From Rossellomorea aquimaris (GTDB lineage: Bacteria > Bacillota > Bacilli > Bacillales > Bacillaceae_B), in contig NZ_VTEX01000003.1 in assembly GCF_008180865.1 (NCBI RefSeq), forward strand, positions 250,501-314,500: a stretch of DNA of 64,000 nucleotides, read 5' to 3'. Both the position numbers and the translations under genes were made by a program. Below the pieces are notes generated by a model. The model did no database searches and had not been told where the DNA came from. It saw only the letters and a program-made list of their open reading frames with translations. Of this stretch, positions 9,201 to 18,800 are shown one piece after another (within the stretch, counting starts at the first letter, position 1; each line of letters starts with the position of its first letter).

Positions 9201-10307
9201 GACTGCCGTTACGCCACTTAACACGGCATTATCGACCGCTAAGCTTGAAGCATCCAAAGGATTGTTCGTTTGTGCTCCAAGTGATAGATTAATGACATCC
9301 ATCCCGTCTGCAACGGCCCGGTCTATTCCGGCAATGATCGCGCTGTTCGATCCACTTCCATATGGACCTAATACACGATAAACGTTCAATTCTGCATCAG
9401 GGGCCACTCCTATGACCTTATAATCAGAATCATTTTCAGCTTGGCCAACGATTGTCCCTGATACGTGTGTCCCGTGTTCTGTGTAGTATGTGTTACCTTG
9501 GTTTACTTCCGGGTATCCAGCAGCCGCTTCCCAATCCTCATACGTTGTTTCCATCGGGTCATCATCATTGTCTACAAAGTCATATCCACCTTTATAAGCA
9601 TCTTTTAAATCCGGGTGATGATAATCGATCCCTGTGTCAATAACCCCAACTTTCACTCCTTCACCTGTAAACCCTTCTTTATGTAACTTGTCGATATTCA
9701 TGAAGGGAATACTATCCACTTTGGTCGTTGTCCCTTCTTCCACTGTTGATTTAGGTGGAGGAGTGAGCTGAACCTCTAATTCGCTATATATAGCTTTTAC
9801 AACGTTTGAGTCTAATAGATTTTCAACCTTATTGGCTGGTAGAGTGATGGCCACTCCATTAAGCGCATTCTTATAGGAGTGTTTGAGCTCGTAGTTATCT
9901 TTCCCGGATTTTGTCTTTTTCACGAACTTCTCATCCAGGTCTTTCTTGAATTTTTCATGGGACTCTTCCACTTTTTTCTTTGCCTTTTCAAGAGAAACTT
10001 CTTCACCCTTGAGGGACTTTTGAATTTGCTCTGCCTTTGCAGGAAGCTGTTCAAATTCGACAATAACGGTTATATCTTCATCACTTTTTAAATCTATTTC
10101 CCTCGACAATTGAAGTCCTCTCAATGTTCGGTTGGCCTCTAATTTATCAAGTGCTTCACGCTGCTCTTTCGAAAGATCCGCAAGTACGTTCATGGCATTA
10201 GATCCTGATTCTGCTTGTACAACTGGGTCAAAACCGATTGGCCCCGTTGCTCCCAACAGAAGTCCCATGCTTAGAGCAACCTTAGGAAATTTGCTATTTC
10301 TCATCAT
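6204..10307 (-). CDS. Secreted S8 protease with cohesin-like and dockerin modules (1367 aa)
   Basis: Order of parts: signal peptide 1-32 (cleavage near VVQA-ES); LSKEQREALDKL helix at 45-56; I9 propeptide about 75-185; S8 domain with Asp224 (VIDTGID), His278 (EHGTHVSG), Asn374 (AAGNSG) and Ser604 (SGTSMASP). A PA domain sits between His and Ser (about 440-540). Fn3-like beta domains cover about 680-1040. A cohesin-like domain (KESYQMGDKIKYTFYANNLK) is at about 1047-1165, then a carboxypeptidase-regulatory-like part. The dockerin at about 1286-1333 has loops DINKDNAIDIHD and DINFDGTTDEQD. The tail is DTIKDELGINP. Extracellular endoprotease by family. Two ATGs three bases apart share one ribosome site (AGGGGG). 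Divergent from the 10842 protease. Confidence 0.88.
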   Translation of the reverse strand: MMRNSKFPKVALSMGLLLGATGPIGFDPVVQAESGSNAMNVLADLSKEQREALDKLEANRTLRGLQLSREIDLKSDEDITVIVEFEQLPAKAEQIQKSLKGEEVSLEKAKKKVEESHEKFKKDLDEKFVKKTKSGKDNYELKHSYKNALNGVAITLPANKVENLLDSNVVKAIYSELEVQLTPPPKSTVEEGTTTKVDSIPFMNIDKLHKEGFTGEGVKVGVIDTGIDYHHPDLKDAYKGGYDFVDNDDDPMETTYEDWEAAAGYPEVNQGNTYYTEHGTHVSGTIVGQAENDSDYKVIGVAPDAELNVYRVLGPYGSGSNSAIIAGIDRAVADGMDVINLSLGAQTNNPLDASSLAVDNAVLSGVTAVVAAGNSGDLGNSTLGSPGAAALALTVGASSAPSFVTTYDGAFSAEGKELDGNLQLMTNKWTDEFSNLQGQSFEMVEVGEGGPADYNGKDVNGKVAFVARGTYALIEKMNYAKQNGAVGVVIYNNNPDEGHIPHYLGESNDNIPTFSLSNHAGLEVKELFKEGTPRITLGEVGKAEISGDELASFSSKGPSGTLYDIKPEVTAPGVNILSTVPAYVQNKEDTTDYSHAYQRLSGTSMASPQVAGIAALLLQAHPGYKPSDIKSVLMNTADPLKNQYSVFEVGAGRVDPMQAIHSDTMISVLDETPFIENGEEVIIPEQTGALSYGFIPMGDEHITKTTNLSITNNSDKNNKYAISVEYNVGAEASGSLDAEKNGVRLNVPGSIKVKKNKEERFNAFLTIPKSAQKGTYEGYIVIKNQKNPEEIYRIPFGAKVVEEGIGHFEVYTPSISTNRVKNLYSRKATDLDFRLNSPMERLDWVLVDPETKAELGWITGVNATGAAIDYDYFIDDGFAGYYYPLTGHEKKPISYTRIRAEDGIYEVKMIGTTKDGRQYAKTSTISLDNGAPKISFDETNALPKGDLPIVELPTGQDTVTLSGTLVDPEMSETQKAGMSLTPASNNIWYGPTGPNYQLEVDENGKFSKELNVGTSSIREMQYLGADYAGNTAVPKVVYYAKEGSQYIFAKPDKESYQMGDKIKYTFYANNLKNAQHLSMTFNYQNKYFDDSVDFQLGADLPEGSELVETTTTPGTTKTIIDITIPDEGVSGDVVLFEVVADTSSDEFRNIYSPLFSNSTMQVNHGPRIQTKIGLHPIYPAFSKVDAGYLGAEGLLTDKGGMDHSRDYSTVGATVQLKDTKGTIYPARLEPNGVIYFDKLPITKKKYTMIIDIPGHYTTYTPLEVGREENGIDIGEWISYRTAVSKPGDINKDNAIDIHDALLLQEHWGTDYRNTDINFDGTTDEQDFTLLEKYYLSENDFVLDTPSPQSEVNGKTIDTIKDELGINP

Positions 10308-10335
10308 TTTTTACCCCCTATTTATACTACTTATA

Positions 10336-10371
10336 ATTATATTGTCGAATCTTCATGATGTCATTTGGGGG
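10336..10371 (-). promoter_or_regulatory. Promoter with C-run box for protease 6204
   Basis: Minus strand AAATTCCCCCAAATG (C-run at 10367-10371), 25 nt, then TATAAT (10336-10341). A Spo0A-box-like TTCGACA lies just before the -10 (plus strand TGTCGAA 10343-10349). The binding protein is not known. Confidence 0.5.
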
Positions 10372-10744
10372 AATTTAGTCCATTTACAAGAGAAGATCTT
10401 AATTATTTTTCCTTCTAATGAGTAGGAGAATACTGAAAAATCGATATTTTCAGAGTATTAAACGAAAAAAACAAACCTTTGCACTAAGACCTTGTAACCA
10501 TACGAATTGGGCAATATTGAAGATCCTTGACAAAACAGCTACCTAGACAAGGCACATAGAAATACCATTAATCTACTACTTTCGTTAGATCGGATAATAC
10601 GAATTAACATTTGGGAAAAACAAGACTATCAAATGAACTAAATCATTTTAATAACTTTCAGCCTAAAACATGAAAATACACAAAATAATAAATCGAATTA
10701 CCCAGAATTAAAGACACATCCGTTGCTCATCGTTCTCTAAATTA

Positions 10745-10788
10745 CCCCAATACATTCCCCATTATATTTATGAGATGATTTTTATAAT
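10745..10788 (+). promoter_or_regulatory. Promoter with double C-run box for protease 10842
   Basis: ACCCC at 10744-10748 and CCCC at 10757-10760 are followed by 22 nt and TATAAT (10783-10788), 53 nt before the TTG start. The first copy (TACCCCAATACA) closely resembles the box before sipW. The rest of the 10372-10744 gap between the divergent proteases shows no gene. Confidence 0.5.
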
Positions 10789-10841
10789 AGTAAGAAAATT
10801 CAATCTACTTACTAAATACCTATCAAGGAGGAGTGTATCAT

Positions 10842-13800
10842 TTGGACAAGAGCAAGTTAGTAAAAAAAGCAGCCACAGCCGGACTGTCATTGGGAATGGT
10901 ATTCAGCACAATATCCTATTCCCCTGAAAGTGCATTGGGTGAGACAGTCGAAAAAACTCTCGTTTCTCATACGGAAATGCTCAGTAAACTTACTGATACC
11001 CAAAGAATGGCCTTAAAGAACTTAGAATTAAACGACAAAACAGGGCTGCAGTTATCCCCTGATGTCAACCTTGATACCGATGAAAAGACTTCTATTATTG
11101 TGGAGTTGCATCAGAAGCCGGTCAAAGCGGCTCAACTTCAAGCAAGCTCAGAAGGAAATAAGCTGACAAAAACAGATGCTAAGAATGCTATTGACAAAGA
11201 GCAAAAGAAGTTTAAAGAAGAACTTGGGGAAATATTCAAAAAGGAAAAGGCCAAAGAGAAGTCATATAATATTAAATATCATTATACTGAGGCGTTTAAT
11301 GGGGTTGCGATCACCTTACCAGCAAATAAAGTAAAATCATTATTACAAACTCAAACTGTAAAGACGATTTGGGGGAATGAAACATTTAAAATTGATCCAC
11401 CTACTTCAACTGAAGTAACAAGTCTCGGTATTTCAACTAGAATGGCAGATAGCAATCCATACCTTGGAATTGACCGACTGCATGAAGAAGGATTGACAGG
11501 TAAAGGACTTAAAATTGGTGTCATAGATACTGGAATAGATTATAATCACCCTGATTTAAGAGAAGCCTATAAAGGTGGATATGACTTTGTAGATAATGAT
11601 GAAGATCCAATGGAAACAACCTACCAGGACTGGGAAAATGCTAAATTCAAACCAGAATTTTCAGTGGGACATTCTTATTATACGGAACACGGTACCCATG
11701 TATCTGGAATCATTGCCGGTCAAGGTACAAATGAGAGTGACTATGCCACAAAAGGCGTAGCTCCTGATGCAGACATTTATGGGTATAGAGTGCTGGGCCC
11801 ATATGGCAGCGGGACCACAGAAAATGTGCTAAAAGGAATCGACCAAGCTGTAGAAGATGGCATGGACATCATTAACCTATCATTAGGCGCTTCCATCAAT
11901 GATCCCTATTTTCCGACCAGTGTCGCGGTTAACAATGCCGTCCTTAGTGGAGTAACGACAATCGTAGCTGCAGGAAATTCAGGGGATGCACCCTATACTC
12001 TTGGATCACCAGGATCTTCTGCACTGGCATTAACGGTTGGTGCAAGCGATACTCCCCTTGATATCATTACATACGAAGGTCAGCTTTCATCGCAATCTGT
12101 TACCCTACAGTTATTAGGAAAACACTATAGTAATAAAATAGAAGATTTCGAAGGCCAGGCACTGCCAATCGTAGAAGTGGGTTTAGGAAGGTCTGATGAT
12201 TATTCCGGGAAAGATGTGCATGACAAAATCGTTCTTGTAAGTCGCGGGGAAATTACGTTGAATGACAAGATCAAATATGCAAAGCTAAATGGGGCTAAAG
12301 CGATCATGATCTACAACAATAACGAAGAAGAAGGGCATATCCCTTACTTCCTGGGTGAAAATAAGGATTTCATCCCAACATTCAGTTTAACAAAAAGCGA
12401 TGGAGAAACATTACTTGAAAAACTCTCAAATTCTGAAGACTTCATGTTTAATAAAATCGCCACCGTTCAAACAGAGGGTGATCATCTAGCCGATTTCAGC
12501 TCAAGAGGACCTTCTAAATTTAATTATGATATCAAACCTGAAGTGACAGCTCCTGGAGTAGGTATTCAATCCACTGTTCCATCTTACATGATAAATCCTG
12601 AGGATGTGGACAACTATGAATATGCGTATCAGCGATTATCAGGGACATCCATGGCTGCTCCTCAAGTAGCCGGGATCGCTGCCCTCCTATTAGAATCCAA
12701 TCCGGATTTACAGCCAGAAGACATAAAAACACTATTAATGAATACGGCTGATCCGTTAAACGGGGATTATAGCGTATTTGAAGTGGGTGCAGGGAGAGTC
12801 GACCCATATGAAGCGATTCATTCATCCATACAATTCCAGGTAATCGATGAAACAACCAACATTGCAAATGGAGAAGAAGTCATCATTGTTGAGAAAACAG
12901 GCTCCATCAGCTTTGGCCTCCAATACAACGATGGGAAACATATTCGTGATCAGCGCACAATACAAGTAAGCAATCATGGCAAGGAAAAGAAAACCTTCAC
13001 AGGAAAGGTTGACTTTACAAGTCATTCCCTTGATGCAAACAAGAACGGTGTTCAGGTTGTATTGGATAAGAAGATCTCGGTTAAACCCGGAAAATCCAAG
13101 AAAACCAATGCCTTTGTCATGATTCCAAAAACAGCAGATCAAGGGTTTTACGAAGGATACATCACCTATGAAAATGAAAACGATGCAGATGAAATCTATC
13201 AAATTCCGTTTTCGATCCGTGTTGCTGGGGAAGGATTTGACTTCTTAGTATTTGATAAACAAGTATTAACCACTAATCCAGGAAGCTATTTTGGATTTTT
13301 ACCTGTTGCTGCCTTTGGTTTCCAGCTAAATTCCAACGTAGAGCAAGTGGATGTTGTGTTAGCAGATGGAAAAACAGGTGAAGATATTGGATATGTCGGA
13401 AACTTCGATGGAAGTGACTTACAAATCGGTATCCCATATGGACTATACGGATATGGCGGGAATTATTATCCGTTTACAGGAGATGAGGATTATCCCGTCC
13501 ACCTAAAGGAAATGTTCGCCAAACAAGGACACTATAAATTGAAATTTATTGCAACGAATGAAAATGGCAGAACCTTTACTGAAGAAGAAGACATTTTTGT
13601 CGATAATACGAAACCAGAATTTAAAACGAGTATTGATGATAACCTTGTTTATGAATTCTCGGAAGGTCAAGAATCCTACCCAGTAACCGGAACATTATTT
13701 GACAAGGAAGTAAAGGATATTCAAGATGCAGGTATTGACATTAGTCAGGCAGATAATTTCATCTATGAATATTTGTACGCGATGCTTCCTGAATATAGAA

Positions 13801-14912
13801 TCTTCCCCGATGAAGATGGTACGTTTGAAATGGATATCCCTCTTGTCAGACAGACATATAATATAGCAGCATTGGATGCTCTTGATGCTGCGACGAACAA
13901 AACGGAAAAAAAGACGTATCATTTTCTTCCTGAAGGTACTTCCTACATGACAGGAACCTACGATAAGAAGTCCGCTAAACCTGGAGACACTGTTACATTT
14001 ACGATGACAGCCAACAATGTAAAGCGATTAAAAGAAGCAAAGTTCACTTTATACTATACTGACTCGATGGAAATTCTCGATATTAAAAAAAATAATGCGT
14101 TATCCGGTTACGATGTAGATGTACAAACTGATATGTCTAGTGGTTCAGTTTCTAATGCAAAGGTGGACCTAATCCTAAACGGAGATCAGGAGATTACAGG
14201 AGAACTTCCACTGTTGGATGTGACATTTAAAGTAACCGATAAGATATGGACTGATTATGCAGGATTTAACTTTACCAGTAATCGATACATTGACACGAAT
14301 GGAGATACCATCACGGCACAAGGATATATTGAAGGGTTGAAACTGCTCAATCAAACCGGTATCATCAGTGGGGGATTTGTCGGTCAAGGTTTCTTAAATC
14401 CTGACACTTCCGTTGATTTTTCCAGAGACTATACGAAAGTCGGTGCTTCCGTTGCGTTGATTAGTCCAAACGGAAAAGAATACACAGCTGGAATTACTAA
14501 TAGAGCAGGCTTCCGTTTCGATAACATACCTGTAAATCCTGAACCATATACACTAAAAGTGAATATCCCGGGTCACTTCACATATTTTAAAGAGATCATG
14601 GTGAATAAAGAGGAAGATGGAGAAATTACCGGGACATTGACATCCATCACTGCGTTTACGTATTCAGGTGACGTGAATCAAGACGATGTCATTGATATAT
14701 TCGATGCGCTATATTTGAAAGAAAAATGGCAGACTGATGATCGTTCTGCTGATATCAATTTAGATGGTATTGTCGATCAGAAGGATTGGAGTTATGTAGA
14801 AATGAATTATCTAATGAGAAACCATACATTGGATGAATTAAAGGATGCTGTTGAAAGTCATCAAGGTATGACACTGGAGAAAGTGAAGAAGGAATTAGGT
14901 ATTACAGACTAA
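10842..14912 (+). CDS. Secreted S8 protease with cohesin-like and dockerin modules (1356 aa)
   Basis: TTG start chosen: AGGAGG lies ten bases before it, whereas an in-frame GTG touches the ribosome site. Signal peptide about 1-33 (KKAATAGLSLGMVFSTISYS). Helix LTDTQRMALKNL, then I9 propeptide about 80-190. The S8 triad is Asp229 (VIDTGIDYNHPDL), His283 (EHGTHVSG) and Ser near 605 (SGTSMAAPQ, Ala replacing the usual Ser after SGTSMA). A PA insert (about 435-530) and Fn3-like domains follow. The cohesin-like domain at about 1036-1145 (KPGDTVTFTMTANNVK; PLLDVTFKV) is a clear example. Dockerin at about 1275-1325 (DVNQDDVIDIFD; DINLDGIVDQKD). Tail EKVKKELGITD. The only protease in the window on the plus strand, ended by its own terminator. 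Confidence 0.88.
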   Translation: MDKSKLVKKAATAGLSLGMVFSTISYSPESALGETVEKTLVSHTEMLSKLTDTQRMALKNLELNDKTGLQLSPDVNLDTDEKTSIIVELHQKPVKAAQLQASSEGNKLTKTDAKNAIDKEQKKFKEELGEIFKKEKAKEKSYNIKYHYTEAFNGVAITLPANKVKSLLQTQTVKTIWGNETFKIDPPTSTEVTSLGISTRMADSNPYLGIDRLHEEGLTGKGLKIGVIDTGIDYNHPDLREAYKGGYDFVDNDEDPMETTYQDWENAKFKPEFSVGHSYYTEHGTHVSGIIAGQGTNESDYATKGVAPDADIYGYRVLGPYGSGTTENVLKGIDQAVEDGMDIINLSLGASINDPYFPTSVAVNNAVLSGVTTIVAAGNSGDAPYTLGSPGSSALALTVGASDTPLDIITYEGQLSSQSVTLQLLGKHYSNKIEDFEGQALPIVEVGLGRSDDYSGKDVHDKIVLVSRGEITLNDKIKYAKLNGAKAIMIYNNNEEEGHIPYFLGENKDFIPTFSLTKSDGETLLEKLSNSEDFMFNKIATVQTEGDHLADFSSRGPSKFNYDIKPEVTAPGVGIQSTVPSYMINPEDVDNYEYAYQRLSGTSMAAPQVAGIAALLLESNPDLQPEDIKTLLMNTADPLNGDYSVFEVGAGRVDPYEAIHSSIQFQVIDETTNIANGEEVIIVEKTGSISFGLQYNDGKHIRDQRTIQVSNHGKEKKTFTGKVDFTSHSLDANKNGVQVVLDKKISVKPGKSKKTNAFVMIPKTADQGFYEGYITYENENDADEIYQIPFSIRVAGEGFDFLVFDKQVLTTNPGSYFGFLPVAAFGFQLNSNVEQVDVVLADGKTGEDIGYVGNFDGSDLQIGIPYGLYGYGGNYYPFTGDEDYPVHLKEMFAKQGHYKLKFIATNENGRTFTEEEDIFVDNTKPEFKTSIDDNLVYEFSEGQESYPVTGTLFDKEVKDIQDAGIDISQADNFIYEYLYAMLPEYRIFPDEDGTFEMDIPLVRQTYNIAALDALDAATNKTEKKTYHFLPEGTSYMTGTYDKKSAKPGDTVTFTMTANNVKRLKEAKFTLYYTDSMEILDIKKNNALSGYDVDVQTDMSSGSVSNAKVDLILNGDQEITGELPLLDVTFKVTDKIWTDYAGFNFTSNRYIDTNGDTITAQGYIEGLKLLNQTGIISGGFVGQGFLNPDTSVDFSRDYTKVGASVALISPNGKEYTAGITNRAGFRFDNIPVNPEPYTLKVNIPGHFTYFKEIMVNKEEDGEITGTLTSITAFTYSGDVNQDDVIDIFDALYLKEKWQTDDRSADINLDGIVDQKDWSYVEMNYLMRNHTLDELKDAVESHQGMTLEKVKKELGITD

Positions 14913-14917
14913 TGTAA

Positions 14918-14960
14918 GAAAACCGTACCCGTGAACTAATGTTCGCGGGTACGGTTTTTG
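14918..14960 (+). terminator. Terminator of protease 10842
   Basis: AAAACCGTACCCGTGAAC pairs with GTTCGCGGGTACGGTTTTTG around a TAAT loop; long GC-rich stem and T-run on the plus strand. Confidence 0.9.
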
Positions 14961-15017
14961 TGTAAGTGAATAATAAAGGTATTTCTTGAATCAATGATAT
15001 AGTCTATTACTCTAATG

Positions 15018-15058
15018 AAAAAAGCCAAGAACATCCTTAATTGAAGGCTATTCTTGGC
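15018..15058 (-). terminator. Terminator of the decayed protease gene
   Basis: Minus strand GCCAAGAA...TTCTTGGC followed by TTTTTT, just downstream of the pseudogene stop. It resembles the GCCAGGAATC terminator of protease 15760, as expected if this locus was once a copy of that gene. Confidence 0.7.
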
Positions 15059-15071
15059 ATATAAATTAATG

Positions 15072-15448
15072 TTAAACCGTAATTCTCTTCGAATCGGACG
15101 TTAACGATAATCCGGTCTCATTTGTACCCGTCACGGTCACTAGTAGTCTCCGTCTGGATATTCTCTTTGAACCCAGTTGCCACACTCTTACGTTTGTTCA
15201 ACACTAGGTGAGACAGAATCCAGACTACAAGGAATTTTCGTTTGTTGAGGCTCAGCTCCCTCATAATTCAACGTACTCCAAGCTTCTCTCTGTTCTTTCG
15301 AAAGACTTGACAAGCTATCCTTTGCACTAGAATGAGATTGTGCATGTCCGATAGACTCGGAGCCTAAAGGTACCACTGCCCGACAAGCAGGAAGTGCTTC
15401 AGGATAACACTTATTCTGTGAAGCATCTTTACCAGATGACTCTGCCAC
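15072..15448 (-). pseudogene. Chimeric remnant of an S8 protease (N-terminus joined to C-terminus)
   Basis: The frame from 15448 reads an N-terminal remnant ending LSSLSKEQREAW, the helix that precedes the I9 propeptide in the intact proteases. It passes without a break into STLNYEGAEPQQTKIP, which is identical to a stretch about 160 residues from the C-terminus of protease 15760. Further on, EYPDGDY followed by a one-base loss and VTVTGTNETGLSLTSDSK matches the last residues of the same protease (EYPNGDYFVTVTGTDENG). Propeptide, catalytic and most C-terminal domains are missing. So an internal deletion plus a frameshift has left a scar of a paralogue of the 15760 protease. It cannot make an active enzyme. 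Confidence 0.8.
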
Positions 15449-15453
15449 AGCCT

Positions 15454-15801
15454 ATGATTGATACAGTACTGAAAATCTCCACTTTCATGGAGCGTTACCC
15501 TAAGAACCCTGAAGATAGATTACCGCACCCTACAGTTGCAATTAAGATGGCTTCCGAAGCTAAGGAAAAGAGCAAGGTTGTAGGGGCCAATAAAACTCAG
15601 TGGCAAGTAACGGGAGATGTACAGCCTTTACCTTTACACGATAAAATTCCGTATTGGATTTATTACCGTATCTTTGACAGAGAGTATTTTGCTGAAGTAG
15701 AGCTTAATTTATACTTAAAAGCCAGGAATCTCCTTTTCGGGATTCCTGGCTTTTATTTTTTAGTGCTTTACTGTCATTTTCTTCGGTTCGGATGTCAGTG
15801 A
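15454..15801 (+). pseudogene. Unassigned open frame, probably a gene fragment
   Basis: A 115-codon frame whose first 95 residues look protein-like (KEKSKVVGANKTQWQVTG; LPLHDKIPYWIYYRIFDREY; LNLYLKARNLLF). Its last 20 codons run through the terminator and the 3' end of protease 15760 on the other strand. I see no ribosome site before its ATG. The best reading is a truncated or foreign fragment brought in with the rearrangement that made the adjacent pseudogene. Family not recognised. Confidence 0.35.
15713..15755. terminator. Terminator of protease 15760
   Basis: GCCAGGAATC (15721-15730) pairs with GATTCCTGGC (15741-15750); T-run on both sides (TTTTAAG on the minus strand, TTTTATTTTTT on the plus strand). 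Confidence 0.85.
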
Positions 15802-18800
15802 CAATCCATTTTCATCTGTTCCGGTAACCGTTACAAAGTAGTCTCCATTTGGATACTCTTCACCTGGGTACCACTTCAATCCGTATATTGAATGCTCATT
15901 TTCGATATCGGTATACTCAATCATATTCCCTTCTGAGTCAGAGATTTCAATATGCCAGTCCAATCGCTTGTAACCAAAGATGATCATCGAAGCTGGTTTA
16001 TTTTCGTTGATGTTGCTTCCGGATACATGCAAGAAATTGATGAATGGATCTGCGTGAAGCAATTCTTTGTTGCCCCAATAGTTAACTCCAACATTCTGTA
16101 CACCGTCAATTGCTTGTATCATCACGATTTCCGGTCTTTCATCAGATATATACTCCATTGCCCCCGCCTCAAGTGATTTTCTCTTACCATTCACCCAAAG
16201 CATACTTCCTTTATAACCTGTGTCTTCTTCTTTTACATTCCAGGTAATTTTATAGTTGCCGTCTTCTTGTTCTTCCACTTGGATGTTTTCTACTTGAGGT
16301 CCAGCGGCATCGATTTTAATAGGGATTTTTGTCTGCTGCGGTTCTGCACCTTCATAGTTTAAAGTACTTTCATACACATAATAATAATCACCATCAGGAA
16401 GGATGTTCCCATCATCATCCCTTCCGTCCCATAACAAGCCATCAAACCCGTAATAGAAGTTTCTGTAAGCCATGATATTTTTGCTAAAAGCGAGAGGACC
16501 GCCGTCTTCTGAGTACTCACTGAAATCCGTAATATTCGCGACGGTATCTCCGTCTTTATCTTGAACACTTAATGACATTTCCTTCAGATTTCGGAAAGCT
16601 GTAAAAGAAGGATAAATACCTGTCACAATTGAGTTCGGTGAATAACCAATCTGTTCAGGATTGAATTTGCCAGTTTTGCTATCATAGCCAATTGGCAGTT
16701 CCAGCAGATCATTCCAAAGAACAGTGTATGGAAGATAAGCATCTCCATTTATCGGACTTTCATCGATGTTGTCAAGTGAATCCCAATCTCCGTAGAAGCC
16801 CATATAAGGCATTGTTAAAGAAGGTGTCTCTTCGTTCTTAGGTACAAGTCTTACAAATCCTTCTACGAACTGATTGTCACGGAATTCCTCTGGAAGTTCT
16901 ACCGAAACGTTTAATTCTACGTCTTTGTCTTTCATTGAAATGGATGTTCCGTTTTGATCGCTTACCTTCTTACCATTGACTTTAACGGATGCGTTCACTA
17001 CTGGTTCGCTGGACAAAGTAAGGTACTCGTTGCTTTTGTCGACATTACCATCTTTGTTAAGATCGAATTCCTTGATCACAGTACCATCTTTTAATACATC
17101 AACATATACGTCATATTCAGTCGGTTTTGCTACTTTAACAGCAAATGGAACTTGGTATTTCTCCGTATCATCTTCTTCATTTATAAGCGTGATGTATCCT
17201 TCGTAAATACCTTCTCCAGCAGTTTTTGGTACAGATAAGAAAACATTTGTCTTCTTCGACTTTCCAGCCTTCACTTTTACCTTGTTTGAAACGGAAAACT
17301 GTACGCCATTCTTTTCCGCGTCATTGGAAAGCTCCGTATATTCAATGGATGACGTAAACGTCTTATCCTCTGAACTTGAGTTTGAAATTTCTAGTTGAGC
17401 ATGTTCACGGATGTTGGACCCTTCTAAATACTTCGTCTCAAAGTTTAGATTTTCCATTGATTTATTACTCACATTGATGGAAATTTCAGAATCCTCTGGG
17501 TTTACCGATGCTTCACCATCTTTGAATACGCTGAACTCGTTGCCTTTCAATGGTTCTACATTTAACGAAAAATTAAATTTGTTCTCTACTTCTTTTAATG
17601 CAACAGAAGCTGCCTGCTCAAGCGGTGCTCCATTGTTTTTCAAGAGATAAGGCGTTTCCACTGCCTGTTTAATTTTCATAAGGCCGGATCCCTGGCGTCT
17701 TGGTGAATATGGTATGTTTTCACCATTCGGATCTTTTAAAATTTCAGACGTGTTCATTAAAGCCATTTTAGCTTTCAATACGGTTTCTTCATTTTTTGGA
17801 AGTCCCAACTCCTGATAGTATTTCTGCAGAAGTAGTGCAGCCCCTCCCGCTACTTGCGGACTGGCCATGGAGGTACCGCTCATCGCCTCATATTGATTAT
17901 CCAATACGGTTGATGTAATTTTTCCGCCTGGAGCAGTGATTTCCGGTTTGAAGCTCAAGTCTGTCGGTGCCCCGTAAGAAGAGAAATATGACATTGGTTC
18001 TGTTGCCGGATTCTGTACCCACATGCCTTCATCTGAAAGCTCAACTGTAATCGTTTCACCGTTTTGAAGTGTTTCCATCAGTGTGTTTCCTGACTTCAGC
18101 TCAGTCGTGACAGCCGGAATGGAGTTGCTGGAGAAAATAAGATTAGGATAATCTGATGATTCATCTGGCGGGATTACAATAAGTGCTGCCGCTCCCTTTC
18201 CTGCAACTCTAAACTGAAAAGGTGAATAAGTAGAATAAGTATCCCCTGGTTTAACAACCGCGATCTTGCCTTCAAGATCTACCCCTTCCAATTCTTCTTT
18301 GTTAGCTTCACCCACAAAAACAAGCTCATAATCTTTACCAGCTTCCAGACCTTCGATTAATTTCTTTGAATTTGATTGGTTCTGGTAACCGAGCATGGTT
18401 CCATCGTTAAGCTCTAATGATTCGACTCTCATTAATTCATTTTCGGAAGATGCTACTTGAAGCGCAGAAGGTGTGATCCCCGGGTCACCCACTACCCCGA
18501 TATCCGGATTTTTCGCCAATGGAAGTTCAGTATTCGGCAGTAAGTTCTGCTTCGTGCTGTAAGAAGAATTACCGGCGGAAGCGACCACAAGAACACCGTT
18601 ATCAGTCGCATACTCGACTGCCCGCTGAACCGGATCATTCGGGTCAACAATTCCTGCATCAGATCCCAAACTCATATTAATGACATCTGCGCCGACTTCC
18701 ACTGCATGATAGATTCCAGCTGCAATGTCATCGTCGTATGCGTATCCTTGAGTGTCCGAAAATACTTTTTCAGCAATCAACTGGACATCCGGTGCCACAC

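Noticed and set aside
6204..10307. Several plus-strand frames of 60-115 codons opposite the protease genes
   Set aside because: Antisense shadows without ribosome sites; the minus-strand protein has complete catalytic motifs.
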